A stretch of DNA of 36,109 nt from an uncultured Mediterraneibacter sp. (GTDB lineage Bacteria; Bacillota; Clostridia; Lachnospirales; Lachnospiraceae), in the NCBI RefSeq assembly GCF_934309415.1, contig NZ_CAKRDI010000032.1, forward strand, positions 1 to 36,109, in the 5' to 3' direction. The notes under the pieces are model-generated. The model saw only the letters and a program-made list of their open reading frames with translations. It was not told the DNA's origin and searched no databases. Shown here in pieces: positions 6,553-15,909 of this stretch. Position numbers and translations under genes: made by a program. The first letter of the stretch is position 1; the number at the start of each line of letters is the position of its first letter.

Positions 6553-8064
6553 ATGATAAGAGGATTACAGACTCCGGTAAGAGCGATCCGCCGGCGTGTA
6601 TTTACAGAGGTCGCAAAGCTTGGTTTTAAAGCCAATGCAGATACCCTGGTAGATGATATGGAAGCCATCCCTTATGAAATTGTAAATGATGAGAGTGAGA
6701 GATTCAGAGAGAGCGTATACCGTTCCCGTGCTATCGTAAGAGAGCGTGTGCGTCTGGCTATGGGACTTTCCCTTCGTCCGGAGAATAAACCAGTTCATCT
6801 GACCGCAGGCGTGGAGGCAAGTAATATTTCTGAGAAGTACTATGAGCCACCGCTGATGCAGGTAATTCCATCCGGCTGTGAGAGCTGTGAAGAGAACAAG
6901 TACGAAGTATCCAACATGTGTAAAGGATGTCTGGCGCATCCATGTCAGGAAGTCTGTCCGAGAGGAGCGATCTCAATGGTCAACGGCCGTTCCTTTATCG
7001 ATCAGACCAAATGTATCAAATGTGGAAAATGTAAATCAGCCTGTCCGTACGATGCGATCGCAAAGAAAGAGCGCCCATGTAAAAAAGCATGTGGTGTGAA
7101 TGCAATCGTATCAGACAAACTGGGAAGAGCCTATATTGATTCGGATAAATGCGTATCCTGTGGTATGTGTATGGTAAGCTGTCCATTCGGAGCTATTTCT
7201 GATAAATCACAGATCTTCCAGCTGGCACGTGCACTTTCCGAAGGAGAGGACATTGTAGCAGAAGTTGCACCTGCATTCGTAGGACAGTTCGGACCGAATA
7301 TCAATGCGAGAAATCTGAAAGCAGCATTGGCAGAACTGGGATTTAAAGAGACTTATGAAGTGGCACTCGGTGCAGATATCGGTGCAGTGGCAGAAGCACA
7401 TCACTATGTAGAGAAGGTTACAACGGGTGAACTTCCGTTCCTGCTGACTTCCTGTTGTCCGTCCTGGGCAATGCTTGCCAAGAAGTTCTTCCCGGATCTG
7501 ATAGATCAGATCTCCCAGGAGCTGACTCCGATGGTTGCAACAGCACGTACGATCAAACAGGAACATCCAAATGCGAAAGTAGTATTTATCGGACCTTGTG
7601 CGGCAAAGAAGCTGGAAGCATCCAGAAGAACAGTCCGCAGTGACGTGGATTTCGTTGTGACATTTGAGGAACTGCAGGCAATGTTTGATGCCAAAGGAAT
7701 CGATCTGACAGAGTATGAGGCAGAGTCTTCCTTCCATGATGCAACAGGAGCCGGACGTGGATATGCCTGTGCCGGTGGTGTGGCAGATGCGATCGAGAGA
7801 TGTATCAATGAGTATTATCCTGGCACTCAGGTAAATATCGAGCATGCAGAGGGACTTGCAGACTGTAAGAAGATCCTGACGCTTGCCAAGGCAGGAAGAA
7901 TGAACGGATGCCTGATTGAAGGTATGGGATGTCCGGGCGGATGTATTGCCGGGGCAGGAACGAATATCCCGATCGTGACTGCGAAGAAGGATGTGGCGGC
8001 CTTTGTCAAAGGCTCTACAAAAGCACTTCCGCCGAAAGAACTGGAAGAGATTGAATTGAAATAG
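6553..8064 (+). CDS. [FeFe] hydrogenase, group-B-like
   Basis: Iron-only hydrogenase that couples oxidation of reduced ferredoxin to H2 production in fermentation (family knowledge). The N-terminal half has many 4Fe-4S ligands: CESCEENKYEVSNMCKGC, CIKCGKCKSACPYDAI, CKKACG, and CVSCGMCMVSCPFGAI. The H-cluster domain carries L1 TSCCPSW (C301 likely proton-relay, C302 ligand), L2 GPCAAKK (C349) and L3 GMGCPGGC (C460, C464). The GPCAAKK and GMGCPGGC variants resemble group B enzymes rather than the CpI type. At 503 aa it is a plausible monomer. A strong AGGAGG lies 8-10 nt upstream. Maturases HydEFG are not in the window. Confidence 0.9.
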   Translation: MIRGLQTPVRAIRRRVFTEVAKLGFKANADTLVDDMEAIPYEIVNDESERFRESVYRSRAIVRERVRLAMGLSLRPENKPVHLTAGVEASNISEKYYEPPLMQVIPSGCESCEENKYEVSNMCKGCLAHPCQEVCPRGAISMVNGRSFIDQTKCIKCGKCKSACPYDAIAKKERPCKKACGVNAIVSDKLGRAYIDSDKCVSCGMCMVSCPFGAISDKSQIFQLARALSEGEDIVAEVAPAFVGQFGPNINARNLKAALAELGFKETYEVALGADIGAVAEAHHYVEKVTTGELPFLLTSCCPSWAMLAKKFFPDLIDQISQELTPMVATARTIKQEHPNAKVVFIGPCAAKKLEASRRTVRSDVDFVVTFEELQAMFDAKGIDLTEYEAESSFHDATGAGRGYACAGGVADAIERCINEYYPGTQVNIEHAEGLADCKKILTLAKAGRMNGCLIEGMGCPGGCIAGAGTNIPIVTAKKDVAAFVKGSTKALPPKELEEIELK

Positions 8065-8105
8065 AAATAGATTCAGAAACAAAAATGTTGTAGAAAATGG
8101 AAATG

Positions 8106-8139
8106 AACAGCCCCTGTTGCTTTACAAACAGGGGCTGTT
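8106..8139 (+). terminator. Terminator after the hydrogenase gene
   Basis: Perfect 13-bp inverted repeat AACAGCCCCTGTT / AACAGGGGCTGTT with an 8-nt loop, 41 nt after the stop. The following T-run is poor (TATGG), so termination efficiency is uncertain. Confidence 0.6.
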
Positions 8140-8166
8140 ATGGTATATTCTAAGATAGGCTTTTTA

Positions 8167-8324
8167 GGATGTGTCTTAAAAATCATTTCTACAATCTATA
8201 TGCTCCATTTTGTGGTATATTTTGCCTTTGCTCGGTTGACGTAGCCCGCTACACGCCCTCATTCAGACAGAATCTCCTGCAAATTGTGACATGGATCTTG
8301 TAGAAAGTATTTCCAGACATACTC
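8167..8324 (-). mobile_element. Family-2 palindromic MITE-like element, copy 2
   Basis: A 158-bp element matching the reverse complement of 3459-3618. Its left arm (GGATGTGTCT...) corresponds to the right arm of copy 1, and the centre folds as GTAGC-CC-GCTAC. It is flanked by TA on the left and TG on the right, so the target duplication is less clear than for copy 1. It ends 25 bp before the alaS start codon. I see no T-box leader or strong promoter in the remaining spacer. Confidence 0.7.
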
Positions 8325-8349
8325 TGTGAGCAAAAGAGGAGGATGATGT

Positions 8350-10989
8350 ATGCAGCCATACGGAGTAAACCAATTAAGAAAAATGTTTTTGGAGTTCTTT
8401 GAGAGCAAGGGACATCTTGCAATGAAGAGCTTTTCATTAGTACCACATAATGATAAGAGCCTTTTACTGATTAATTCAGGAATGGCACCACTGAAACCGT
8501 ACTTTACAGGACAGGAGATCCCGCCGAGAAGAAGAGTGACTACCTGCCAGAAATGTATTCGTACAGGTGATATCGAGAATGTAGGAAAGACAGCACGTCA
8601 CGGTACATTCTTTGAGATGCTTGGAAACTTCTCCTTCGGAGATTATTTCAAGAACGAAGCAATTGAATGGTCCTGGGAGTTCCTTACAGAAGTTGTAGGA
8701 CTTGACCCGGACAGATTATATCCGTCTGTTTATGAAGATGATGACGAGGCATTTGACATCTGGAATAAGAAGATGGGGATTCCGGCAGAGAGAATCTTCC
8801 GTTTCGGTAAGGAAGATAACTTCTGGGAGCACGGTTCAGGTCCATGCGGTCCATGTTCCGAGATCTACTATGACAGAGGAGAAAAATACGGCTGTGGAAA
8901 ACCAGGATGTACAGTTGGATGTGAATGCGACCGCTACATGGAGATCTGGAATAACGTATTCAGCCAGTTCAATAACGACGGACACGGAAACTACACAGAT
9001 CTGATCCAGAAGAACATCGATACAGGTATGGGACTGGAGCGTCTTGCATGTATCGTACAGGATGTAGATTCCATGTTCGATATCGACACAATGAAGGCAT
9101 TAAGAGACCATGTATGTCAGCTTTCCGACAAACAGTACGGAACAGATCATGAGACAGACGTATCTCTGCGTGTTGTAACAGACCACGTGCGTTCCGTTAC
9201 ATTTATGATTTCTGACGGAATCATGCCATCTAACAGCGGACGTGGCTATGTACTCCGCCGTCTGTTAAGACGTGCCTGCCGTCATGGTAAATTACTTGGA
9301 ATCGACGGAGCATTCCTTGTAGAACTTTCCAAGACAGTGATTGATGGATCCAAAGACGGATATCCGGAACTGGAAGAGAAGAAAGAATTTATCTTCAATG
9401 TAATCGCAAAAGAAGAAGCAAACTTCAACAAGACAATCGATCAGGGACTTGCTATCCTTGCAGATATGGAAGCAGATATGGAGAAGAACGGAGAGAAAGT
9501 ACTTTCCGGAGAGAATGCATTCAAGCTTTATGACACATATGGATTCCCGATCGACCTGACAAGCGAGATCCTGGAAGAAAAAGGTCTTACTTATGATGAG
9601 GAAGGCTTTAAGAAAGCACAGGAAGAACAGCGTGCAAAATCCGAGGGAACATTCGGAACACATTCTTATACAGGAAAAGAAGTATCTGTATACGATCAGC
9701 TGGATGCTGAGATCGGAACAGAGTTTGTCGGATATGATCATCTGACAATTGATTCTAAAGTATCTGCTCTGACAACAGAGACAGAAGTAGTAGATGCACT
9801 TTCAGACGGTGAGAAGGGAACAATCATCGTAGATCAGACTCCGTTCTATGCAACAATGGGTGGACAGGAAGCTGATAAAGGTGTGATCCGCACTGCGGAC
9901 GGAGAATTCATAGTAGAAGACTGTATCCACCTTGCAGGAACAAAGGTAGGACATGTAGGTCATGTTGTAAAAGGTATGATTAAAGTTGGTGATACAGTAA
10001 CTCTGGAAGTAGATGCAAAGAAACGTGCCCTGACAGAGAGAAACCACAGTGCAACTCATCTGCTTCAGAAAGCACTTCGTACAGTACTTGGAAGCCATGT
10101 AGAGCAGGCAGGATCTTTTGTAAATGAAGACAGACTGCGTTTTGACTTTACTCATTTCTCAGCAGTAACACCTGAGGAACTGAAGAAAGTGGAAGAGATC
10201 GTAAATCAGGAGATCTCCAACGCTCTGGAAGTTGTAACCAAGAATCTTCCGATCGAAGAAGCAAGAAAGACAGGAGCTCAGGCTCTGTTCGGAGAGAAAT
10301 ACGGCGATGTAGTCCGCGTAGTAGACATGGGCGGATTCTCCATCGAATTCTGTGGAGGAACTCATGTAAAGAATACTTCTGAGATCACAGCACTTAAGAT
10401 TGTATCTGAGAGTGGTGTGGCAGCAGGTGTGCGCCGTATCGAGGCTCTGACCTCCGAAGGACTGATGAACTACTATGCAGAGATGGAGAGGCTGCTCAAA
10501 GAGGCAGCACAGCTTGTGAAAGCATCTCCGGAGACTCTTGCAGAGAAGATCACACATCTTCAGGCTGAGAACAAAGCACTCAGAGGCGAAGTTGACAGCT
10601 TAAAGAGCAAGATGGCTCAGGATGCGGCAGGAGATATCCTGAATCAGGTAACAGAGGTCAAAGGTGTAAAACTTCTTGCAGCACAGCTTGACGGTGTAGA
10701 TATGAACAGTCTGCGTGACCTTGGCGACCAGCTCAAAGAGAAGCTTGGCGAAGGTGTTGTTGTACTGGCTTCCGGAAATGACGGAAAAGTAAGCCTGATG
10801 GCAACAGCTACAGACGGAGCAATGAAACAGGGAGCTCATGCAGGTAACCTTGTAAAAGCCATTGCAGGTCTTGTAGGCGGTGGCGGCGGTGGACGCCCGA
10901 ACATGGCTCAGGCCGGCGGAAAGAACCCTGCAGGTATTCCGGCAGCACTTGAGAAAGCAGTGGAAGCACTGGCTGATCAGATTAAATAA
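8350..10989 (+). CDS. alaS: Alanyl-tRNA synthetase
   Basis: Charges tRNA-Ala, with built-in editing of Ser/Gly mischarging. The aminoacylation core comes first (NQLRKMFLEFFESKGH, then RVTTCQKCIRTGDIENVG). The editing domain has NHSATHLLQKAL and FCGGTHVKNT, and the C-terminal C-Ala domain ends in the glycine-rich GGGGGGRPNMAQAGG. At 879 aa it is the expected length. The ribosome site GAGGAGG lies about 8 nt before the ATG. Firmicute alaS genes often have T-box leaders; none is recognised here, and the family-2 element fills most of the upstream space. Confidence 0.98.
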   Translation: MQPYGVNQLRKMFLEFFESKGHLAMKSFSLVPHNDKSLLLINSGMAPLKPYFTGQEIPPRRRVTTCQKCIRTGDIENVGKTARHGTFFEMLGNFSFGDYFKNEAIEWSWEFLTEVVGLDPDRLYPSVYEDDDEAFDIWNKKMGIPAERIFRFGKEDNFWEHGSGPCGPCSEIYYDRGEKYGCGKPGCTVGCECDRYMEIWNNVFSQFNNDGHGNYTDLIQKNIDTGMGLERLACIVQDVDSMFDIDTMKALRDHVCQLSDKQYGTDHETDVSLRVVTDHVRSVTFMISDGIMPSNSGRGYVLRRLLRRACRHGKLLGIDGAFLVELSKTVIDGSKDGYPELEEKKEFIFNVIAKEEANFNKTIDQGLAILADMEADMEKNGEKVLSGENAFKLYDTYGFPIDLTSEILEEKGLTYDEEGFKKAQEEQRAKSEGTFGTHSYTGKEVSVYDQLDAEIGTEFVGYDHLTIDSKVSALTTETEVVDALSDGEKGTIIVDQTPFYATMGGQEADKGVIRTADGEFIVEDCIHLAGTKVGHVGHVVKGMIKVGDTVTLEVDAKKRALTERNHSATHLLQKALRTVLGSHVEQAGSFVNEDRLRFDFTHFSAVTPEELKKVEEIVNQEISNALEVVTKNLPIEEARKTGAQALFGEKYGDVVRVVDMGGFSIEFCGGTHVKNTSEITALKIVSESGVAAGVRRIEALTSEGLMNYYAEMERLLKEAAQLVKASPETLAEKITHLQAENKALRGEVDSLKSKMAQDAAGDILNQVTEVKGVKLLAAQLDGVDMNSLRDLGDQLKEKLGEGVVVLASGNDGKVSLMATATDGAMKQGAHAGNLVKAIAGLVGGGGGGRPNMAQAGGKNPAGIPAALEKAVEALADQIK

Positions 10990-11021
10990 TTTTGGATTAA
11001 ATTTTACAGTGAATTAATTTT

Positions 11022-11130
11022 GCAGGAGAATCTGTTGGATCACTTTGTCGTGCGCGGATTATTATGTGATAATTGCGCGGAAAATGAACTTTAAAGTTTA
11101 TTAAAGAAAGGAAGATGACAGATTCTCTTG
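11022..11130 (+). ncRNA. Candidate structured RNA downstream of alaS
   Basis: A perfect 10-bp inverted repeat GAGAATCTGT (11026-11035) / ACAGATTCTC (11118-11127), extended by CA/TG pairs past one mismatch, encloses 82 nt. Inside is a GCGC...GCGC hairpin with ATTAT/ATAAT, and AACTTTAAAGTT. A weak promoter-like TTGGAT-17-TAATTT (10993-11021) would start transcription almost exactly at the outer stem. I cannot match it to a known RNA family, and no clear terminator follows. Confidence 0.3.
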
Positions 11131-11221
11131 TGCATTTCTGACAGAATGGCAGCACTAATTTGCTGATCTTTTGATGAATGCATCAAATGTAAAAAAACAT
11201 GTAAAAAACATTAAAAATCAG

Positions 11222-11249
11222 TTGACGAATCCAGAAAATATGTTATAAT
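11222..11249 (+). promoter_or_regulatory. rpsU promoter
   Basis: TTGACG at 11222-11227 and TATAAT at 11244-11249 with a 16-nt spacer, about 80 nt upstream of the rpsU start. Confidence 0.75.
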
Positions 11250-11328
11250 TATATGCAGTGCAATAAATATACCCGAACAGTCGTATGATGCACAATACAA
11301 GGCTGGAGGGGAGGTTAGGTGTGAGACT

Positions 11329-11505
11329 ATGTCAAATGTAATCGTTAAAGAAAACGAAACGTTAGATAGCGCCTTACGCAGATTCAAGAGAAACTGTGCA
11401 AAGGCTGGTATTCAGCAGGAGATTCGTAAGAGAGAGCACTACGAGAAACCAAGCGTTAGACGTAAAAAGAAATCTGAAGCTGCTAGAAAACGTAAATATA
11501 ACTAA
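11329..11505 (+). CDS. rpsU: Ribosomal protein S21
   Basis: Small 30S subunit protein of 58 aa, highly basic at the C-terminus. It begins [18 protein letters not shown], the conserved S21 N-terminus, and ends in [15 protein letters not shown]. The leader has a purine-rich GGAGGGGAGG (11305-11314). An AGGT lies 8 nt before the ATG at 11329. An out-of-frame GTG at 11321 would give only a six-codon peptide overlapping the start. The gene has its own promoter and terminator, so it is monocistronic here. Confidence 0.95.
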   Translation: MSNVIVKENETLDSALRRFKRNCAKAGIQQEIRKREHYEKPSVRRKKKSEAARKRKYN

Positions 11506-11518
11506 TATGTGCAAATGG

Positions 11519-11549
11519 ACAGAGTACTGGAAACGGTACTCTGTTTTTT
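11519..11549 (+). terminator. rpsU terminator
   Basis: ACAGAGTAC (11519-11527), 8-nt loop, GTACTCTGT (11536-11544), then TTTTT. A classic Rho-independent terminator 13 nt after the stop. Confidence 0.9.
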
Positions 11550-11867
11550 ATATATCAGGAAAGTGCTTTCCTAATATATAAAAAAAACGCTCCGCTTAGG
11601 ATGCACACTGCGGCGTATAATGTAAGTGTCGCAAGCGACCGCCGCAGGCGCAAGAATGTGCCGAGGCACATTCTTTATTCTATTCGTACAGAGAAAATCG
11701 TGCGCACTGCGGCGTATGATGCAGGTTATCTTATGGAAAACCACCATTTTCCTATCTGTTTACTCGACATATAACCTTAAATATGCTGAAAATTGCAATT
11801 TGATACATTAGTTCATGCAGTTTTATCAACTTAAAGTGATAAAACTTTAAAATAATGCAATTAATGA
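11550..11867. other. Non-coding spacer with hairpins and a short direct repeat
   Basis: No convincing gene. It contains GTCGC/GCGAC, a perfect 11-bp hairpin AAGAATGTGCC/GGCACATTCTT (11652-11675) with a 2-nt loop, and two copies of CACTGCGGCGTAT (around 11606 and 11705) about 100 bp apart. The right part is AT-rich with no other feature that I can support. Confidence 0.5.
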
Positions 11868-11896
11868 TTGACAATCTTTCATTTAGCTTATAAAAT
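11868..11896 (+). promoter_or_regulatory. gdhA promoter
   Basis: TTGACA at 11868-11873 and TAAAAT at 11891-11896 with a 17-nt spacer. It predicts a leader of roughly 135 nt before the gdhA start. Confidence 0.65.
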
Positions 11897-11904
11897 AAAC
11901 GAGT

Positions 11905-11955
11905 AGACAACGGTGTCTGGGGTAACAGATTGCTTGTCAGTCTGTTTTTTCTTTT
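11905..11955 (+). promoter_or_regulatory. Possible attenuator in the gdhA leader
   Basis: AACAGA (11924-11929) can pair with TCTGTT (11941-11946), followed by a T-rich tract. An alternative upstream stem GACAA (11906-11910) / TTGTC (11934-11938) uses the terminator loop. Mutually exclusive stems before a T-run suggest attenuation, but the stems are short and AU-rich, so this is tentative. Confidence 0.3.
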
Positions 11956-12025
11956 AGAAAAGACATCCGTTGACGAAAGATACAATAGTATCAGGGAGAT
12001 AGGAATCCCAATCTATTTATTCTAG

Positions 12026-13372
<1,347 letters not shown>

Positions 13373-13385
13373 GATTTATAAAATC

Positions 13386-13415
13386 ACCCCGTAAGCCTTG
13401 AGTTTACGGGGTTTT
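13386..13415 (+). terminator. gdhA terminator
   Basis: ACCCCGTAA paired with TTACGGGGT around a short loop (13386-13412), then TTTTC. A strong Rho-independent terminator, and the last host feature before the prophage. Confidence 0.9.
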
Positions 13416-13467
13416 CTTATTGTCAGAATTGTTTCTTAGAAGCAGAAAATAGTAGTAAAAAGTAGCT

Positions 13468-13511
13468 CGTAATATACACGTAATATACACGTAATATACA
13501 TGTAGTATACA
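13468..13511. repeat. Four tandem 11-bp repeats next to the integrase (likely arm sites)
   Basis: Three perfect units of CGTAATATACA (13468-13478, 13479-13489, 13490-13500) plus one diverged unit TGTAGTATACA (13501-13511). Period 11 is one DNA turn. Located between the gdhA terminator and the 3' end of the integrase gene, these are best read as integrase arm-type or excisionase binding sites near the left attachment site. Confidence 0.6.
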
Positions 13512-13542
13512 AATTGCAAAAACACAGGGTAAGTGAATTTCC

Positions 13543-14643
13543 TTATATTTTATTGATTTCTTCCAGTAATTCTTCTAATGTCTTTTGGGTGTAAACTCCC
13601 TTGGTAATATTCTCATTGGATCCTGTTTTAAAGTTCTTTCCATCTTTGTCTTGAATAGAATGTCCCATGATGATTTTTTGACATACCTCATTCATTCCGG
13701 CATTATCCGCAATGGCGGCAAAGGTGTATCTGCAATCGTGTGGAGTATGCTTCATTCCTAATTTCTTCATCACTGTATCGAAATTCCCATTCGCATATGT
13801 TCCGTATGTGAAGTGGTTCCCAAACTTATTGTTAATCAAATATTTCCTGTCTGGATTATATCTGTTGCGTACCAGTGGAACAATTTTATCGTGAAGCGGT
13901 ATAATACGGTCATATCCGGCTTCTGTCTTCATGCCACCAACCATATATAGCTTATCAAGAAAAACGTTCTCTGTGGCTATGTTAAGAAGCTCAGAGGGGC
14001 GCAAGCCTGTGTAGATCATTATCAGAACGATATCAACATTGTTTATCTCATATAATTTATCCCACAGCTTTTGAATTTCTTCATCTGAGAATCTGGAATG
14101 GATTGATTGAGTTTGCTGTGTGTATTCATAGATGAGAAATGGAGTCGGATTTTCTTCAACGATTCCTTCCATCGTAGCGTAAGTATATACAGATTTCAGA
14201 ACCGCTCTCATGGATCCGATGGTTGTCTTGCTTTTCGTATTCCATTTATTTAAGCATTCTTGTATTTCCGATGCTTTAATATCGACTACTTTCCGATGAT
14301 GAATATCCTCTAAATGTGAAAAGGCGATTTCATAGTTTTTCCATGTGGTATCAGCCAGTTTGGTTTTCAGTCCTTTCCGGTATTCTTTCCATTTGTCGTA
14401 TAATTGTGCGAATGTGAGAGAATCAACCATGTTCTTATGCTCTTTTACTGGACTGCCTGCATTATATTCAGCAAGACATTTCAATGCTGCGTCCCTTTTC
14501 TCAAAATATCCGATATATTTGAACTTCTGTTTTACTTCTTTATTTTCCTTGTCAACTTCAAAATAAGATATTCTTACAGCGAATTTTTTTCTCCTATTTC
14601 CTCCTAATTTTACGACCGAGCCATATCCATTTGGTAATTTCAT
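13543..14643 (-). CDS. int: Phage tyrosine integrase
   Basis: Site-specific recombinase that inserts and excises the prophage. The N-terminus (GYGSVVKLGGNRRKKFAVRI) is of the arm-binding, AP2-like type; a SAM-like core-binding domain spans about residues 75-165. The catalytic domain shows TGLRPSELL (R215), HDCRYTF (H302, R305), a GHS motif and the nucleophile in GVYTQ (Y351). At 366 aa it is a complete member of the family. GGAGG lies 8-9 nt before the start on the minus strand. It is convergent with gdhA, consistent with integration downstream of gdhA. Confidence 0.95.
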   Translation of the reverse strand: MKLPNGYGSVVKLGGNRRKKFAVRISYFEVDKENKEVKQKFKYIGYFEKRDAALKCLAEYNAGSPVKEHKNMVDSLTFAQLYDKWKEYRKGLKTKLADTTWKNYEIAFSHLEDIHHRKVVDIKASEIQECLNKWNTKSKTTIGSMRAVLKSVYTYATMEGIVEENPTPFLIYEYTQQTQSIHSRFSDEEIQKLWDKLYEINNVDIVLIMIYTGLRPSELLNIATENVFLDKLYMVGGMKTEAGYDRIIPLHDKIVPLVRNRYNPDRKYLINNKFGNHFTYGTYANGNFDTVMKKLGMKHTPHDCRYTFAAIADNAGMNEVCQKIIMGHSIQDKDGKNFKTGSNENITKGVYTQKTLEELLEEINKI

Positions 14644-14659
14644 AATATCAACCTCCTTA

Positions 14660-14776
14660 AAATGGTATAAAAATAACAGCTAGCAGAGAACGGATGTTCT
14701 GCTTGCGATAGCTGTCCGAAGATGATACAATATTACCGACCAAAGTATAGTGTATATCTTCGGATGTACCTTAAAG
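14660..14776. other. Nested inverted repeats upstream of the integrase
   Basis: ACAGCTA...TAGCTGT encloses a GCAGA...TCTGC hairpin (about 14676-14715), and CCGAAGAT (14717-14724) pairs with ATCTTCGG (14756-14763). Read on the minus strand these lie in the integrase mRNA leader. The function is not recognised; control of integrase expression is the simplest inference. Confidence 0.4.
14703..14731 (+). promoter_or_regulatory. Possible rightward promoter antisense to the integrase leader
   Basis: TTGCGA at 14703-14708 and TACAAT at 14726-14731 with a 17-nt spacer. Together with the terminator at 14777 it would make an RNA of about 70 nt complementary to the integrase leader. Inference only. Confidence 0.3.
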
Positions 14777-14813
14777 ACCGTTCCTGTTGGCGCAGGGGCG
14801 GTTTTTATTTTAT
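14777..14813 (+). terminator. Rho-independent terminator on the + strand
   Basis: ACCGTTCCTG (14777-14786), 6-nt loop, CAGGGGCGGT (14793-14802), with two G-T pairs, followed by TTTTATTTTATT. No + strand gene precedes it, so it ends either a short antisense RNA or rightward read-through. Confidence 0.6.
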
Positions 14814-15007
14814 TGTCTGTGCGATCTCAAATATAATTCATTTTTGAGATCAAGTATTCTATTTTGCAAATCTTCATCAAGAAGCTTGAAATGATTAGGT
14901 TTTGAAAGATTTTCGTATCCGATAATTTCGTTAATCATTTTTGCATAAGCGTTCAGCTCTTTGAACGAGTAATGGGTGAGAGAATTATTATAAATGTGCT
15001 TTTTCAT
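14810..15007 (-). CDS. Small hypothetical phage protein
   Basis: A 65-aa charged, soluble protein with no recognised motif and no membrane segment. The middle (FKELNAYAKMINEII) looks helical. A GGGGG ribosome site sits about 5 nt before the ATG. It is the last gene before the integrase in the leftward lysogeny module, 13 nt after the zinc-ribbon membrane protein, so it is probably cotranscribed. Its stop codon overlaps the end of the + strand terminator. Confidence 0.55.
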   Translation of the reverse strand: MKKHIYNNSLTHYSFKELNAYAKMINEIIGYENLSKPNHFKLLDEDLQNRILDLKNELYLRSHRQ

Positions 15008-15020
15008 ATATCCCCCATTC

Positions 15021-15827
15021 TTATTGAGCTTCTTCTACGATATCTGCGTAATAAGCATCAAGGGAAAAGTCTTCACCTTTTTCACCATTGAGTGAATTTT
15101 CAGTTTCTTGGAGCCCGTTAAATTCTCCGTAAAACGTTACGATGTCATCTTCAAGCAATTTAACGTATCCATCAGCATCTTCATCCCGTTTATCAAAAAT
15201 CCAAACCATTTTATCAAAATAGTGACCGCTTCCGTCATCCGTGTATGCTTTATAGTATTTTCCGGTTGACCATTTATCGGATACAGAGAAGATTTGAACA
15301 GTGATTTTTAATTTCTTTCCAGCGTAATCATCTGGATTTCTCATTACATCGTTGTAACTTGCTTCTTCGCACTGAGCTTTGTATTCATCCGGAGAAAGTG
15401 TTTCCTCCTTTTGTTCGTCCGTGGAATCAGAGTCTATGTTACTGGTAGATTCCTCTTGAGTAGTGGTTCCATCATTGCTGCTCGCTCCTACACCAAAAAG
15501 GAATGTGCAGAAATAGAGAGTCAGAAGAAGTGTAACAATAATCCTTAAAAACAATTTTTTGGGCTTGCTGGCCATCCATAGAAAGGCAACTCCCAATGGT
15601 GGGAGAAATATGCAGGAAAGAATAATTACCCATGTTTTTTCGTAAAACGGCTTCTTTGGTGGATTTTGCATATATGGATTATATTGCTGATATCCGTTGC
15701 TATACATGTTTTGTTGTTGCGGTGGTACATTATACCCAGCATTTTGATTTGGTTGTAACGGTGCACCACAATTTGAGCAGAACTTACTCCTATCTGGATT
15801 GTTGAATCCACAATTAGGACATATCAT
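15021..15827 (-). CDS. Zinc-ribbon membrane protein
   Basis: A 268-aa protein. The N-terminal zinc ribbon has two CxxC pairs (MICPNCGFNN...FCSNCGAPL). A Gln/Asn/Pro-rich linker and two hydrophobic segments follow (around VIILSCIFLPPLGVAFLWM and IIVTLLLTLYFCTFLFGVG). The C-terminal ~120 aa (from SPDEYKAQCEEA) is acidic and resembles small beta-barrel domains of similar Firmicute proteins, probably extracellular. The start is the ATG at 15827 with an AAGGGGGAA site; the longer reading frame to 15893 lacks one. Such proteins recur in lysogeny modules and may alter the cell surface or sense stress. Function unknown. Confidence 0.75.
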   Translation of the reverse strand: MICPNCGFNNPDRSKFCSNCGAPLQPNQNAGYNVPPQQQNMYSNGYQQYNPYMQNPPKKPFYEKTWVIILSCIFLPPLGVAFLWMASKPKKLFLRIIVTLLLTLYFCTFLFGVGASSNDGTTTQEESTSNIDSDSTDEQKEETLSPDEYKAQCEEASYNDVMRNPDDYAGKKLKITVQIFSVSDKWSTGKYYKAYTDDGSGHYFDKMVWIFDKRDEDADGYVKLLEDDIVTFYGEFNGLQETENSLNGEKGEDFSLDAYYADIVEEAQ

Positions 15828-15909
15828 TTGAATTCCCCCTTTTTTATAAAACCTATTCCCTGAGCACACCACATGCTCTGTATATAAGCCCATTATAGGA
15901 AGTATATCA

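Noticed and set aside
8065..8349. T-box leader before alaS
   Set aside because: No T-box core or specifier-loop arrangement could be found; the space is a terminator-like hairpin plus a mobile repeat.
11396..11811. Short + strand reading frames around rpsU and in the following spacer
   Set aside because: One overlaps rpsU in another frame; the other covers hairpins with no ribosome site.
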